A stretch of 64,000 nt of DNA. Origin: CAVSEK01 sp963726975 (GTDB taxonomy: Bacteria > Actinomycetota > Actinomycetes > Mycobacteriales > SCTD01). The notes under the pieces are model-generated. The model worked only from the letters and a program-made list of their open reading frames with translations, was not told where the DNA came from and searched no databases. Positions within the stretch are counted from its first letter, which is position 1, and each line of letters begins with the position of its first letter. A program made the position numbers and the translations under genes. The stretch spans positions 1,028,357 through 1,092,356 of the forward strand of contig CAVSEK010000013.1 of assembly GCA_963726975.1 (NCBI GenBank), written 5' to 3'. Positions 1 to 8,010 of this stretch are shown piece by piece.

Positions 1-259
1 CTACCACCCGTACCCGCCGACCCCCTGGAACGCCAACCCGCGCGACGTGTACGGGACCCCCGGGCCGTACGAGGACGCCGTGCAGGACCAGCCGCTGTTC
101 GAGGAGAACGACCGCGAGCACTTCAAGGGGATCGACATCATGCGGACCGTCCGCAGCTTCGACCCGTGCCTGCCGTGCGGCGTCCACATGTACCTCGGCG
201 AGGGCAAGACCCTGAAGAAGGTGCACTCCCCCACGGCCGCGGTGTCGGGCGAGGAGTGA
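1..259 (+). CDS. hhyL: [NiFe]-hydrogenase large subunit, C-terminal end (partial)
   Basis: Only the last 85 or so codons lie in the window, read in the frame beginning at base 2 and stopping at 257-259. The reading contains DPCLPCGVHM, the C-terminal DPCxxCxxH nickel-ligand box of [NiFe]-hydrogenase large subunits, whose two cysteines bridge Ni and Fe. About 21 residues follow the histidine; in this family the tail is removed by a dedicated endopeptidase after metal insertion, and a candidate protease gene lies at 3661-4176. The downstream gene set (NifU/Rieske protein, DUF5947- and DUF6084-like proteins) is the one found beside the actinobacterial high-affinity, H2-scavenging (group 1h/5) enzymes, so that class is inferred. 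The small subunit and most of this gene lie outside the window. Confidence 0.93.
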   Translation, partial: YHPYPPTPWNANPRDVYGTPGPYEDAVQDQPLFEENDREHFKGIDIMRTVRSFDPCLPCGVHMYLGEGKTLKKVHSPTAAVSGEE

Positions 260-1140
260 GCGGGGCACCGCCCGACCCGGCCGCCGTCGGCGAGCGGGTC
301 GAGCGCCTGCTGGAGGCCAGCGCCTCCGCGGGACCGGTCGCCCTCGAGCGCGCCGAGGAGCTGGTCCGACTGGTCGTGGAGCTCTACGGCGCCGGCCTCG
401 AGCGCCTGCTGGACCTCGTGCACGAGTCCGGTCGGCTCGACGACACGCTGCTGGACGCGCTCGCCGGTGACGACCTCGTCTCGAGCCTGCTGCTCGTGCA
501 CGGCCTGCACCCCTGGGGGCCGACCGAGCGCGTCGAGCAGGCGCTCGACGGCGTCCGCCCCTACCTCGGGTCGCACGGCGGCGACGTCGAGCTGCTCGGC
601 GTGTCCGACGACGGCGTCGTGACGCTGCGGCTGCTCGGCAGCTGCGACGGCTGCGCGTCGTCGGCGGCCACGCTGGAGCTCGCCGTCGAGGACGCCGTCC
701 GCGCCGCGGCGCCGGAGGTCGTGTCCATCGAGGTCGTGCAGGCCGCCCCGCGCACCCTCATCCCGGTCGACGCCCTCGGCGCCCGGCTGCGCGGCGGGGT
801 GACCTGGTCCCCGGTGGGGGTGGACGACCTCGCGCCGGGGGGTCTCGCGCACCGCACCGTGCAGGGCACGGCCGTCCTGCTGGCCCGGCTGACCTCCGGC
901 TGGTACGCCTACCTCGACCGCTGCGCTGCCTGCGGCGGCTCCTTCGCCGGCGCCCTCCTGCTCGCCTCGCCCGCGACCCCGGGCAGCGCCCTGCTGCCGT
1001 GCCCGGAGTGCCGCACCTCCTACGACGTCCGTCGCGCCGGCACCGACGTCGCCGACCCGCACCGGCACCTGGAGCCGGTCCCGCTGCTGGAGCGGGACGG
1101 CGTGCTGGAGCTGGCCCTGCGGACGGCCGTCACCGCATGA
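256..1140 (+). CDS. NifU-like / Rieske-like fusion protein of the hydrogenase cluster
   Basis: A 294-aa protein starting at a GTG that overlaps the large-subunit stop (GTGA). Residues 1-90 are helical and unassigned. Residues 95-165 match the NifU C-terminal domain, with the cluster-binding CDGC at 130-133. Residues 175-290 have the layout of a Rieske domain, but the usual CxH and CxxH boxes are CAAC (223-226) and CPEC (249-252), giving four cysteines and no histidine. Such a domain could hold a rubredoxin-like iron, zinc, or an all-Cys [2Fe-2S] cluster. By position it probably supplies or relays Fe-S clusters or electrons for the hydrogenase. Start and domains are clear; the biochemical role is inferred. 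Confidence 0.85.
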   Translation: MSGAPPDPAAVGERVERLLEASASAGPVALERAEELVRLVVELYGAGLERLLDLVHESGRLDDTLLDALAGDDLVSSLLLVHGLHPWGPTERVEQALDGVRPYLGSHGGDVELLGVSDDGVVTLRLLGSCDGCASSAATLELAVEDAVRAAAPEVVSIEVVQAAPRTLIPVDALGARLRGGVTWSPVGVDDLAPGGLAHRTVQGTAVLLARLTSGWYAYLDRCAACGGSFAGALLLASPATPGSALLPCPECRTSYDVRRAGTDVADPHRHLEPVPLLERDGVLELALRTAVTA

Positions 1141-1751
1141 GCACCTCCGGGGCCCTCGACGTGCTGGGGCGCCTGCGCGCCGGCCGCCCCGAGCCCTCGC
1201 CGTACGAGCGGTGCGAGATGTGCGCCGCCCCCGTCGCCGAGCAGCACGGCCACGTCGTCGACGTCCGGAGCCGCGCGCTGATGTGCACGTGCCGACCGTG
1301 CTGGCTGCTGTTCTCGCGCGAGGGCGCGCACCTGGCCTACCGAGCGGTCCCGGACCGCTACCTCGCGCTGCCGGAGCTGCCTGCCGCGGTGTGGGCCTCG
1401 CTGGACCTGCCCGTCGGCACCGCGTTCCTGTTCCGCAACTCCGCCCTCGACCGGGTCGTCGCGTTCTACCCGGGCCCGGCGGGTGCGACCGAGTCCACGC
1501 TCGACCTCGGCGCCTGGGACCGCGTGGTCGCTGCGGCCCCACTGCTGCTGACGCTGCGCCCCGACGTCGAGGCGCTGCTGGCGCACGCCGCTGACGCGTC
1601 GTTCGAGGCGTTCGTCGTGCCCGTCGACGCCTGCTACGAGCTGGTCGGCACGCTCCGGCGGCTCTGGCGGGGGTTCGACGGCGGCGAGCAGGTGCGGTCC
1701 GCGCTGACCGCGTTCTTCGACGGCGTCCGCGGACGGGCGCGGCCGGCATGA
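1137..1751 (+). CDS. DUF5947-like hydrogenase-cluster protein
   Basis: A 204-aa soluble protein whose ATG overlaps the previous stop (ATGA). Near the N-terminus it carries CEMC (26-29) and a Cys-rich CTCRPC (50-55), a probable metal-binding knuckle, followed by an alpha/beta body without recognised catalytic motifs. I recognise it as the family usually annotated DUF5947, found almost only next to actinobacterial high-affinity hydrogenases. Its place between the NifU/Rieske protein and the DUF6084-like protein, with translational coupling on both sides, suggests that it acts in assembly or electron transfer of the same enzyme. No experimental function is known to me. Confidence 0.8.
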   Translation: MSTSGALDVLGRLRAGRPEPSPYERCEMCAAPVAEQHGHVVDVRSRALMCTCRPCWLLFSREGAHLAYRAVPDRYLALPELPAAVWASLDLPVGTAFLFRNSALDRVVAFYPGPAGATESTLDLGAWDRVVAAAPLLLTLRPDVEALLAHAADASFEAFVVPVDACYELVGTLRRLWRGFDGGEQVRSALTAFFDGVRGRARPA

Positions 1752-2380
1752 CCGACCTGGTGTTCGAGGTCCTCGACGTGCGGCCGCAGGAGCACGCGGC
1801 AGCCCCGCACCTGCTGTTCCGCCTGCACGTCACCGAGGCGACCGGCGCCGTCGTCCACGCCCTGGCGCTGCGCTGCCAGCTGCGCATCGAGCCGGCGAGG
1901 CGTCCGTACGACGAGCACGAGGAGGCGGGCCTCACGGACCTGTTCGGCACCCGCGACCGCTACCCGAGCACGCTGCGGACCTTCCTCTGGGCGCACGCCT
2001 CGACGATGGTGCAGGGGTTCACGGGCAGCACCGAGGTCGACCTGCCCGTGCCCGTGACCTACGACTTCGAGGTCGCCGGCACCAAGTACCTGCAGGCCCT
2101 GCGCGGTGGGGTGGTGCCGCTCGTCCTGCTGTTCAGCGGGACCGTCTTCACGCGGTCGGGCGCCGGGATGTCCGTGGAGCAGCTGTCGTGGTCCTGCGAG
2201 GCGTCCTGCCCGATGCCCGTCGAGGTGTGGCGCAGCCTCCTGGAGCACTACTTCCCGGGGAGCAGCTGGATCCGCCTGGACCCCGACACGCTCGAGGCGC
2301 TCCTGCGCTTCCGCCGCGAGCAGGGCCTGACGTCCTGGGAGTCGACGCTCGCGCGGCTGCTGCCGGTCGGGGCACCGTGA
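1748..2380 (+). CDS. DUF6084-like hydrogenase-cluster protein
   Basis: A 210-aa protein with an ATGA overlap to the upstream gene. It is rich in beta-strand and aromatic residues (for example YDFEVAGTKYLQAL around residues 105-118) and has no signal peptide or membrane segment. I recognise the family as DUF6084, a conserved partner of group 1h/5 hydrogenase loci. The strict overlap with both neighbours puts it in one translational unit with the hydrogenase subunits. The function is not established; an accessory or structural role for the enzyme is an inference from context. Confidence 0.78.
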   Translation: MTDLVFEVLDVRPQEHAAAPHLLFRLHVTEATGAVVHALALRCQLRIEPARRPYDEHEEAGLTDLFGTRDRYPSTLRTFLWAHASTMVQGFTGSTEVDLPVPVTYDFEVAGTKYLQALRGGVVPLVLLFSGTVFTRSGAGMSVEQLSWSCEASCPMPVEVWRSLLEHYFPGSSWIRLDPDTLEALLRFRREQGLTSWESTLARLLPVGAP

Positions 2381-3664
2381 GCCTGGTCGCGGCCCGTCAG
2401 GTCGCGGACGCGGTGCTGTACGAGGGCTACCTGCTCTACCCGTACCGGAGCACGTCGGCCAAGAACCAGGTGCGCTGGCAGTTCGGCGTGCTCGGGCCCG
2501 CAGGGCGCTGCCGAGGCCGGTGTCGGGGAGCCCCCGTCCCTGCACTGCGAGGTCGTCGTCGAGGCCACCGCCGAGGTCCGCGTGAGCGTGCGCTTCCTGC
2601 AGGTGCAGGCCCGGGGCGTGCAGGAGCGCACCGCCGAGGGCTGGCACGACGTCGAGCACCTGCTCGTGGGCGACACCCGGTGGGTGCCCTTCTCCGAGGC
2701 CGTCCCGCGCGAGGTCCACCTCGGGACGACGTGCCTGGACGCAGCGTCGCGGCACGACGTCGTCCTGCCCGGCGGGCGGGAGGTCGAGGCCGTCGCCGGA
2801 GGGCGCCTGGTCCGCCGTCGCTGGCCGCTGCGGGCCCGCCTCGAGGCCGAGCCCGTCGTCGGGGCGGACCCCGGCCTGCGCGTCCTGCGGCTGACCCTGA
2901 CCAACCTCGCCACCTGGCCGGGCACCACGCAGGGCCGGGGCGCTCGCGACGTCGCCGCCCGGACCTCGCTCGTCGGCACCCACCTGCTGCTCACCGCCCG
3001 CGGCGGCGCACTGCTGTCCCTGCTCGACCCGCCCGCCCGGGCCCGCGCCGACGCCGCGCGCTGCCGGCAGGACCGGTGCTGGCCCGTGCTGGTCTCCGAG
3101 GACGACGGCCGCGACGCCGTGCTCGTCGCACCGATCGTCCTCGGCGACCACCCGCGGATCGCCCCCGAGAGCGTCGGCGACCTGTTCGACGCCACCGAGA
3201 TCGACGAGATCCTCACCCTGCGGGTGCAGACGATGACCGAGGACGAGAAGGCGGCGGCACGCGGGACCGACCCCCGGGCTGCCGAGATCCTCGCCCGCTG
3301 CGACGCGTTGCAGGACGCGGCCCTCGCCGCGCTCCACGGGGCCCGGCGCGACGAGCCGGTCTGGCCCGGCTGGGGCGACGAGGTCGAGCCGGAGGCCGAC
3401 AGCGTGGTCGTGGCCGGCGTGCCCCTGCGCCGGGGCAGCCGGGTGCGGCTGAGGCCGTCTCGACGGGCCGACGCCCAGGACGTCTTCCTGGCCGGGCAGG
3501 TCGCCGTCGTCGCCCGGGTCTACGGCGACCTCGACGGCCGCACGCACCTCGCCGTCACGCTGGAGGACGACCCCGCCGCCGACCTCTACGACGTGACCGG
3601 CCGCTACTACTACTTCGGCCCCGAGGAGCTCGAGCCGCTGCCGGCCGAGGGGGTCGCGCGATGA
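2377..3664 (+). CDS. Conserved hydrogenase-cluster protein of unknown function (one frameshift)
   Basis: The gene starts at GTG 2377 (GTGA overlap) and reads in one frame to about base 2503, then continues in the next frame to the stop at 3662-3664. Removing one G from the GGG at 2503-2505 restores a continuous protein of about 428 aa: the N-terminal YEGYLLYPYRSTSAKNQ joins a long body that contains ARHDVVLPGG and DLFDATEIDEILTLR. No other lesions are seen, so a sequencing error is more likely than decay. I have no family name for it; proteins of this size and place are usual in actinobacterial hydrogenase loci. It could be an assembly factor, but nothing in the sequence shows a catalytic activity. 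Confidence 0.7.
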
Positions 3665-4176
3665 CCGTCCTCGTCGCCGGCATCGGCAACGTGTTCCTCT
3701 CCGACGACGGCTTCGGCTGCGAGGTCGTGCGGGCCCTGCGGTCGGTCCCGTTGCCCGACGGGGTCGAGGTCGTCGACTACGGCATCCGCGGGATGCACCT
3801 GGCCTACGACCTGCTCGCCGGTTACGACGCGCTCGTCGTCGTCGACGCCCTCCCCGGCGACGGTGACCCCGGCGACCTCGCCGTGCTCGAGGTGGGGCCG
3901 GACGACCTCGGTACCGCAGAGCTCGACGCGCACGGCATGGCACCGGTGTCGGTGCTGGCGAGCCTCGGACAGCTCGGCGGGACGCTGCCGCCCACGTACG
4001 TCGTGGGCTGCCGGCCCGCCGACGTCAGCGAGGGCATGGGGCTGACCCCCACCGTCGCCCGTGCCGTCCCGGCGGCCGTCGCGCTCGTCGCCGAGGTGCT
4101 CGGCGACCGGCTCGGGATCGTGGTGGGGCGCGACCGCGCCACCACCGAGGCACGTGCAGGAGGGGGAAGTCCATGA
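3661..4176 (+). CDS. Hydrogenase maturation endopeptidase (HyaD/HupD-like)
   Basis: A 171-aa protein beginning at ATG 3661 (ATGA overlap). It has the M52 family hallmarks: an N-terminal GIGN loop (residues 7-10), then DDGFG, a central VVVDAL with the acidic nickel ligand, AHGM with the histidine, and YVVGCRP. In this family the enzyme senses nickel in the large-subunit active site and cuts the C-terminal tail after the DPCxxCxxH histidine. The likely substrate is the large subunit ending at base 259. It acts in the cytoplasm as the last maturation step. Assignment to family is firm; pairing with this hydrogenase rests on the operon. Confidence 0.92.
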   Translation: MTVLVAGIGNVFLSDDGFGCEVVRALRSVPLPDGVEVVDYGIRGMHLAYDLLAGYDALVVVDALPGDGDPGDLAVLEVGPDDLGTAELDAHGMAPVSVLASLGQLGGTLPPTYVVGCRPADVSEGMGLTPTVARAVPAAVALVAEVLGDRLGIVVGRDRATTEARAGGGSP

Positions 4177-4292
4177 GGGTCGTCGGCATCATCGCGACGT
4201 GCGTCACCGGGGCGGTCGCGCTGCTCGGCGTGGTCGTCGGGGTGCGCTCCGTCCCGGACGTGAAGCGCTACCTGAGCATCCGGTCGATGTAG
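4173..4292 (+). CDS. Small membrane peptide, DUF6893-like
   Basis: A 39-aa reading frame, ATG 4173 to TAG 4290-4292, overlapping the protease stop upstream and the hypA GTG downstream. Residues 4-25 form one hydrophobic helix, followed by a short basic tail ending LSIRSM. The strict start/stop overlaps on both sides, the good upstream purine stretch AGGAGGGGGAAG and the conserved position make it a real gene. I believe this is the family called DUF6893, short proteins in actinobacterial hydrogenase clusters. A role as membrane tether or assembly helper is a guess. Confidence 0.72.
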   Translation: MRVVGIIATCVTGAVALLGVVVGVRSVPDVKRYLSIRSM

Positions 4293-4708
4293 TGCACGAG
4301 ATGGGGTACTGCGACGGCGTGCTGGAGGCCGTCCTGCGGCGCGCCGGCGACCGGACCGTCAGTGCGGTCGGCGTGCAGGTCGGCGCGGTGCACCGCGTCG
4401 TACCGGCCGCCTTCCAGCAGTCCTTCGAGATCGCGGCCCTCGGCACCCTCGCAGAGGGGGCCCGCACGGAGGTGACCGTCGTGCCGGTCCGCGGGCACTG
4501 CCTGGACTGCCGCGCCGGCTTCCCGTCGGCCGATCCCGCGCCCGCCTGCCCGTCCTGCGGCTCCCTCGACGTGGCGGTCGAGGGCGGGCAGGACGTGGTG
4601 CTCGAGTGGGTCGCCTACGGCGGGCCGGTCGCTGACGGCGCGGGTGAACGCGTCCCTCCCCACACCCACACGCACGCCCCCGCGCACGCCGCCGAGGGGG
4701 TGGGCTGA
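4292..4708 (+). CDS. hypA: Hydrogenase nickel incorporation protein HypA
   Basis: The GTG at 4292 shares one base with the preceding stop and gives MHEMG, the conserved HypA N-terminus that binds nickel through His2. The 138-aa protein has the zinc site CLDC (70-73) and CPSC (86-89). After the usual HypA end there is a tail with a run HTHTHAPAH, which could store or pass nickel. HypA works with the GTPase HypB to insert nickel into the large subunit after the Fe(CN)2CO group is in place; no hypB is visible in this window, so the His-rich tail may matter more here or hypB lies elsewhere. Confidence 0.93.
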   Translation: MHEMGYCDGVLEAVLRRAGDRTVSAVGVQVGAVHRVVPAAFQQSFEIAALGTLAEGARTEVTVVPVRGHCLDCRAGFPSADPAPACPSCGSLDVAVEGGQDVVLEWVAYGGPVADGAGERVPPHTHTHAPAHAAEGVG

Positions 4709-4709
4709 C

Positions 4710-4979
4710 GTGTGCCTCGCCATCCCGGGCCAGGTGGTGGAGCTCCTGCCCGGCAACGACGACCAGCTGGCGCTCGTCGACGTGGTCGGCGTCCGCCGCA
4801 AGATCAACATCGGGCTCCTCGACGAGCCGCCGGCGCCAGGCGACCACGTGCTCATCCACGTCGGCTTCGCCATGTCGAAGGTCGACGAGCAGGAGGCCGC
4901 CGAGGCGCTGTCGATGCTCAAGCTCATGGGGGCGGCCTTCACCGACGAGCTGCAGGCCGTCGCCGGCTCGAGCATCTGA
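4710..4979 (+). CDS. hypC: Hydrogenase assembly chaperone HypC
   Basis: Starting at GTG 4710, the 89-aa product begins MCLAIPGQV, the HypC/HybG/HupF signature; Cys2 carries the Fe(CN)2CO intermediate together with HypD. Length and the acidic C-terminal helix fit the family. The gene sits one base after hypA and is followed by a shorter HypC-like gene, then hypD and hypE, so the cofactor-assembly proteins are made together. The assignment is secure. Confidence 0.95.
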   Translation: MCLAIPGQVVELLPGNDDQLALVDVVGVRRKINIGLLDEPPAPGDHVLIHVGFAMSKVDEQEAAEALSMLKLMGAAFTDELQAVAGSSI

Positions 4980-5185
4980 TGGACCGCTGCTCGGCCGAGC
5001 CCGGCTGCATCACCTGCGGCGACGTCGCTGTCCCGCTGACGGTGCTGACGGTCGCCGGGTCGGACGCCACCTGCGAGGACGCGGAGCACCGCACGGAGCT
5101 CGTCGCCACCGAGCTCGTCGGACCGGTGGTCGCCGGCGAGCGGCTGCTCGTGCACGCCGGCGTCGCCCTGGAGAAGTTGTCGTGA
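4979..5185 (+). CDS. HypC/HupF-like small protein (divergent paralogue)
   Basis: A 68-aa protein whose ATG overlaps the hypC stop. The C-terminal two thirds follow the HypC fold pattern (ATELVGPVVAGERLLVHAGVAL), but the N-terminus is MDRCSAEPGCITCGD rather than MCLxxP, so the catalytic Cys2 is displaced and three cysteines lie within 13 residues. Similar proteins are annotated as HupF-like in actinobacterial hydrogenase loci. It may be a second chaperone for the same large subunit or a partner for HypD; the altered Cys pattern argues against plain redundancy. Ten bases separate it from hypD. Confidence 0.78.
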   Translation: MDRCSAEPGCITCGDVAVPLTVLTVAGSDATCEDAEHRTELVATELVGPVVAGERLLVHAGVALEKLS

Positions 5186-5195
5186 GGAGCGGCTC

Positions 5196-6323
5196 ATGAG
5201 GTTCGTCGACGAGTTCCGCGACCCGGAGCTGGCGCAGGTGCTGGGTCGGGAGATCACAGCGCTGTGCGCTCCCGGGCGGCACTACAAGGTCATGGAGGTG
5301 TGCGGCGGGCACACCCACACCATCTACCGGTACGGCGTGCAGGACCACCTGCCGGAGCAGATCGAGCTCGTGCACGGACCGGGCTGCCCGGTCTGCGTCA
5401 TCCCCATGGGCCGGGTGGACGACGGCATCGCCCTCGCCGAGCAGGACGGCGTCCTCCTCACCTGCTTCGGCGACATGATGCGCGTGCCCGGCAGCCGAGG
5501 ATCGTTCCTCGACGCCAACGCCCGGGGCGCGGACGTCCGGATGGTCTACTCGCCCCTCGACGCGCTCCGCATCGCCCGCGAGAACCCCGACCGGCAGGTG
5601 GTCTTCTACGCGATCGGCTTCGAGACCACGGCGCCGTCCACCGCGTTGACCGTCCTGCGCGCCAAGCAGCTCGGGGTCACCAACTTCTCGGTCTTCTGCA
5701 ACCACGTGACCATCGTGCCTGCCCTCAAAGCGATCCTGGACTCCCCCGACCTGCGCCTGGACGCCTTCATCGGGCCCGGGCACGTGTCGACCGTCATCGG
5801 CTGCCGACCGTACGAGTGGGTGCCGCGCGACTTCGGGCTCCCGCTGGTGTGCGCCGGGTTCGAGCCGCTGGACCTGCTGCAGTCGGTCTACATGATCATG
5901 AAGCAGCTGGCCGAGGGCCGGGCCGAGGTGGAGAACCAGTACGGCCGGGTCGTCCCCTACGAGGGGAACCCGGTGGCGCTCAGGGTGCTGGCGGACGTGT
6001 TCGCCCTGCGCCCCTTCTTCGAGTGGCGCGGGCTCGGCTCCATCGCGCACTCGGCACTGGCGCTGTCGCCGCGCTACGCGGAGTTCGACGCCGAGCTGCG
6101 CTTCGACGTGCCCGGTGTGCGCGTGGCCGACCCCAAGGCGTGCCAGTGCGGCGAGGTCCTCAAGGGCGTCCTCAAGCCCTGGGAGTGCAAGGTCTTCGGC
6201 ACGGCCTGCACCCCCGAGACACCCATCGGCACCTGCATGGTGTCCAGCGAGGGCGCGTGCGCCGCCTACTACAACTTCGGGCAGTACGCGAAGCAGCGCC
6301 TCACGCTGGAGGTGCTGCAGTGA
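5196..6323 (+). CDS. hypD: Hydrogenase Fe-(CN)2CO cofactor assembly protein HypD
   Basis: A 375-aa protein from ATG 5196, with AGGAG seven bases upstream. It contains CGGHTHT near residue 36 and GPGCPVC near residue 66, the conserved cysteine motifs of HypD that, with HypC, hold the iron during addition of CO and cyanide; further C-terminal cysteines (QCGEVL, CKVFGTAC) match the [4Fe-4S] site. Length agrees with the family. It overlaps hypE by a GTGA junction. Cytoplasmic scaffold for Fe(CN)2CO synthesis. Confidence 0.96.
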   Translation: MRFVDEFRDPELAQVLGREITALCAPGRHYKVMEVCGGHTHTIYRYGVQDHLPEQIELVHGPGCPVCVIPMGRVDDGIALAEQDGVLLTCFGDMMRVPGSRGSFLDANARGADVRMVYSPLDALRIARENPDRQVVFYAIGFETTAPSTALTVLRAKQLGVTNFSVFCNHVTIVPALKAILDSPDLRLDAFIGPGHVSTVIGCRPYEWVPRDFGLPLVCAGFEPLDLLQSVYMIMKQLAEGRAEVENQYGRVVPYEGNPVALRVLADVFALRPFFEWRGLGSIAHSALALSPRYAEFDAELRFDVPGVRVADPKACQCGEVLKGVLKPWECKVFGTACTPETPIGTCMVSSEGACAAYYNFGQYAKQRLTLEVLQ

Positions 6324-7402
6324 CCACGCACCTCACCGAGCAGCAGGTGGGCGACCGCATCGAGCAGGTGCGCCGGCAGCGGCCGCGGTTCCGCGACGAG
6401 CGCATCACCATGGCGCACGGCGCGGGCGGCAAGGCCAGCCGTGCGCTGGTCGAGGGGCTCATCGTCCCGCCGCTGGCCAACCCCGCGCTCGAGCAGCTCT
6501 CCGACGCCGGCGCGCTCACCGTCGGCGGGTCCCGGCTCGCCCTGACGACGGACGCCTACGTCGTCCGGCCCGTGCGCTTCCCCGGCGGCTCGATCGGCGA
6601 GCTGGCGGTCAACGGCACCGTGAACGACCTCGCCGTGTCCGGGGCGCGCCCGCTGGCCCTGTCCGTCGCGCTGGTCCTCGAGGAGGGGCTCTCCGCGGAC
6701 GTCCTGCGCGAGGAGGTCCGCGCCGTCGCCGACGCGGCCGCCGCGGCCGGGGTGCCCGTCATCACGGGCGACACGAAGGTCGTCGAGCGGGGCAAGTGCG
6801 ACCAGCTCTACGTCATCACCACCGGGCTGGGCCTCGTCCACGACGTCGCCGAGCTGTCGCCGCAGCGGGTGCGTCCGGGCGACAAGGTGATCGTCTCGGG
6901 GACCGTCGGCGACCACGGCATCGCGATCCTGCTCGCCCGCGGGGACCTCGACCTCGAGGCCGACGTCCGCAGCGACACGCGACCGCTGTGGCGGCTGGTC
7001 GAGGCACTGCTCGACCACTGCGGGAGCGGGGTGCACTGCCTGCGGGACGCGACCCGCGGCGGGGTCGCCACGGTGCTCAACGAGATCGCCCTGGCCGCCG
7101 AGGTGCACGTCGTCGTCGAGGAGAGCCGCGTACCCGTCACCCCGGCCGTGGCGGGCGCCGGCGAGATCCTCGGCATCGACCCGCTCTACGTCGCCAACGA
7201 GGGCAAGCTCGTCGCCTTCGTCGACCCCGGGTGCGCGGAGCAGGCGCTGGAGGCGGTCCGCGCGGCCCCCGGGGGCGCCGACGCCGCGATCGTCGGCGAG
7301 GTGCGCGAGGAGCCGGCGGGACGCGTGATCGGCCGCACGCCCTTCGGCGGGCACCGGCTCATCGACATGCTCGTCGGCGACCCGCTGCCGCGGATCTGCT
7401 GA
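6320..7402 (+). CDS. hypE: Carbamoyl dehydratase HypE
   Basis: A 360-aa protein from GTG 6320. It has the PurM/AIR-synthase-like pattern (AHGAGGKAS at the N-terminus, VNGTVNDLAVSGA, ITGDTKVVERG) and ends in PRIC, the C-terminal cysteine that is carbamoylated by HypF and dehydrated to thiocyanate for cyanide transfer to iron. It closes the maturation operon; the hairpin at 7403-7420 begins at its stop codon. HypF, which it needs, is not encoded in the window. Confidence 0.96.
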   Translation: MTTHLTEQQVGDRIEQVRRQRPRFRDERITMAHGAGGKASRALVEGLIVPPLANPALEQLSDAGALTVGGSRLALTTDAYVVRPVRFPGGSIGELAVNGTVNDLAVSGARPLALSVALVLEEGLSADVLREEVRAVADAAAAAGVPVITGDTKVVERGKCDQLYVITTGLGLVHDVAELSPQRVRPGDKVIVSGTVGDHGIAILLARGDLDLEADVRSDTRPLWRLVEALLDHCGSGVHCLRDATRGGVATVLNEIALAAEVHVVVEESRVPVTPAVAGAGEILGIDPLYVANEGKLVAFVDPGCAEQALEAVRAAPGGADAAIVGEVREEPAGRVIGRTPFGGHRLIDMLVGDPLPRIC

Positions 7403-7420
7403 CCGGTCGTGGGCGACCGG
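7403..7420 (+). terminator. Hairpin after hypE
   Basis: CCGGTCG (7403-7409) and CGACCGG (7414-7420) form a perfect 7-bp stem with a four-base loop, directly after the hypE stop. There is no T run, as is common for terminators of high-GC actinobacteria. It probably ends the hydrogenase/hyp transcript. Confidence 0.55.
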
Positions 7421-7524
7421 CAGCCGAGCACCTCGTCGCTGACCCGGCGAGCTCGTGGGACGCGCCAGGGCCGGTACGCGTGCGAGGGTCTGTGGTCGGC
7501 GCCGGTTCGTCGGGAGGAGCTCAG

Positions 7525-7869
7525 GTGTTCGCGGTCATCTACCGGTGGCGCATCAAGCAGGGCATGGAGCCGCAGTTCGTCGACGGCTGGGAGCGGGTCA
7601 CGCGGGCCATCCGGGACAGCTGCGGGAGTCACGGGTCGCGCCTGCACCGCTGCCCGGACGGGACGTGGCTCGCGTACGCCCGCTGGCCCGACGCTGCCAG
7701 CCGGGACGCGTGCGAGCACGTCGAGGAGGAGGGGCGGCGCCTGATGCGTGAAGCTGTCGATGAGGACTTCGACGACATCACCGCTGACATCGTCTCGGAC
7801 CTGCTGGCAGAGCCGACGACGACCGGCGACCAGCGGGGAGCTGCGGAAACAGCCGTCCGCCTCGGGTGA
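7525..7869 (+). CDS. Antibiotic biosynthesis monooxygenase (ABM)-domain protein
   Basis: A 114-aa protein from GTG 7525 with the strong ribosome site GGGAGGAGCT just upstream. The first 75 residues (MFAVIYRWRIKQGMEPQFVDGW..) have the ferredoxin-like ABM pattern with a VIYRW opening strand and a central WPDAASRDAC stretch. ABM proteins include quinol monooxygenases, haem-degrading enzymes and non-catalytic stress proteins; no residue here decides between them. A 35-residue acidic/polar tail follows. It stands alone between the hyp operon and rnpB. Confidence 0.65.
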   Translation: MFAVIYRWRIKQGMEPQFVDGWERVTRAIRDSCGSHGSRLHRCPDGTWLAYARWPDAASRDACEHVEEEGRRLMREAVDEDFDDITADIVSDLLAEPTTTGDQRGAAETAVRLG

Positions 7870-8010
7870 GGCCGCACGTCACCGCCACGACGACGGAGGC
7901 GAACGCGTGCTCCGTCGACGCCAAGGGCGTCGACCGACCGCACCACGTCACCGCTCCCGGCCACCTGGTCGACCGCCTGCCTGACGGACGCCCCTGAGCG
8001 GCGCGAACGC

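Noticed and set aside
1..1950. Long minus-strand open frame opposite the hydrogenase genes
   Set aside because: An Arg/Gly/Pro-rich shadow frame caused by high GC; no ribosome site, no family pattern, and it lies fully opposite four well-supported genes.
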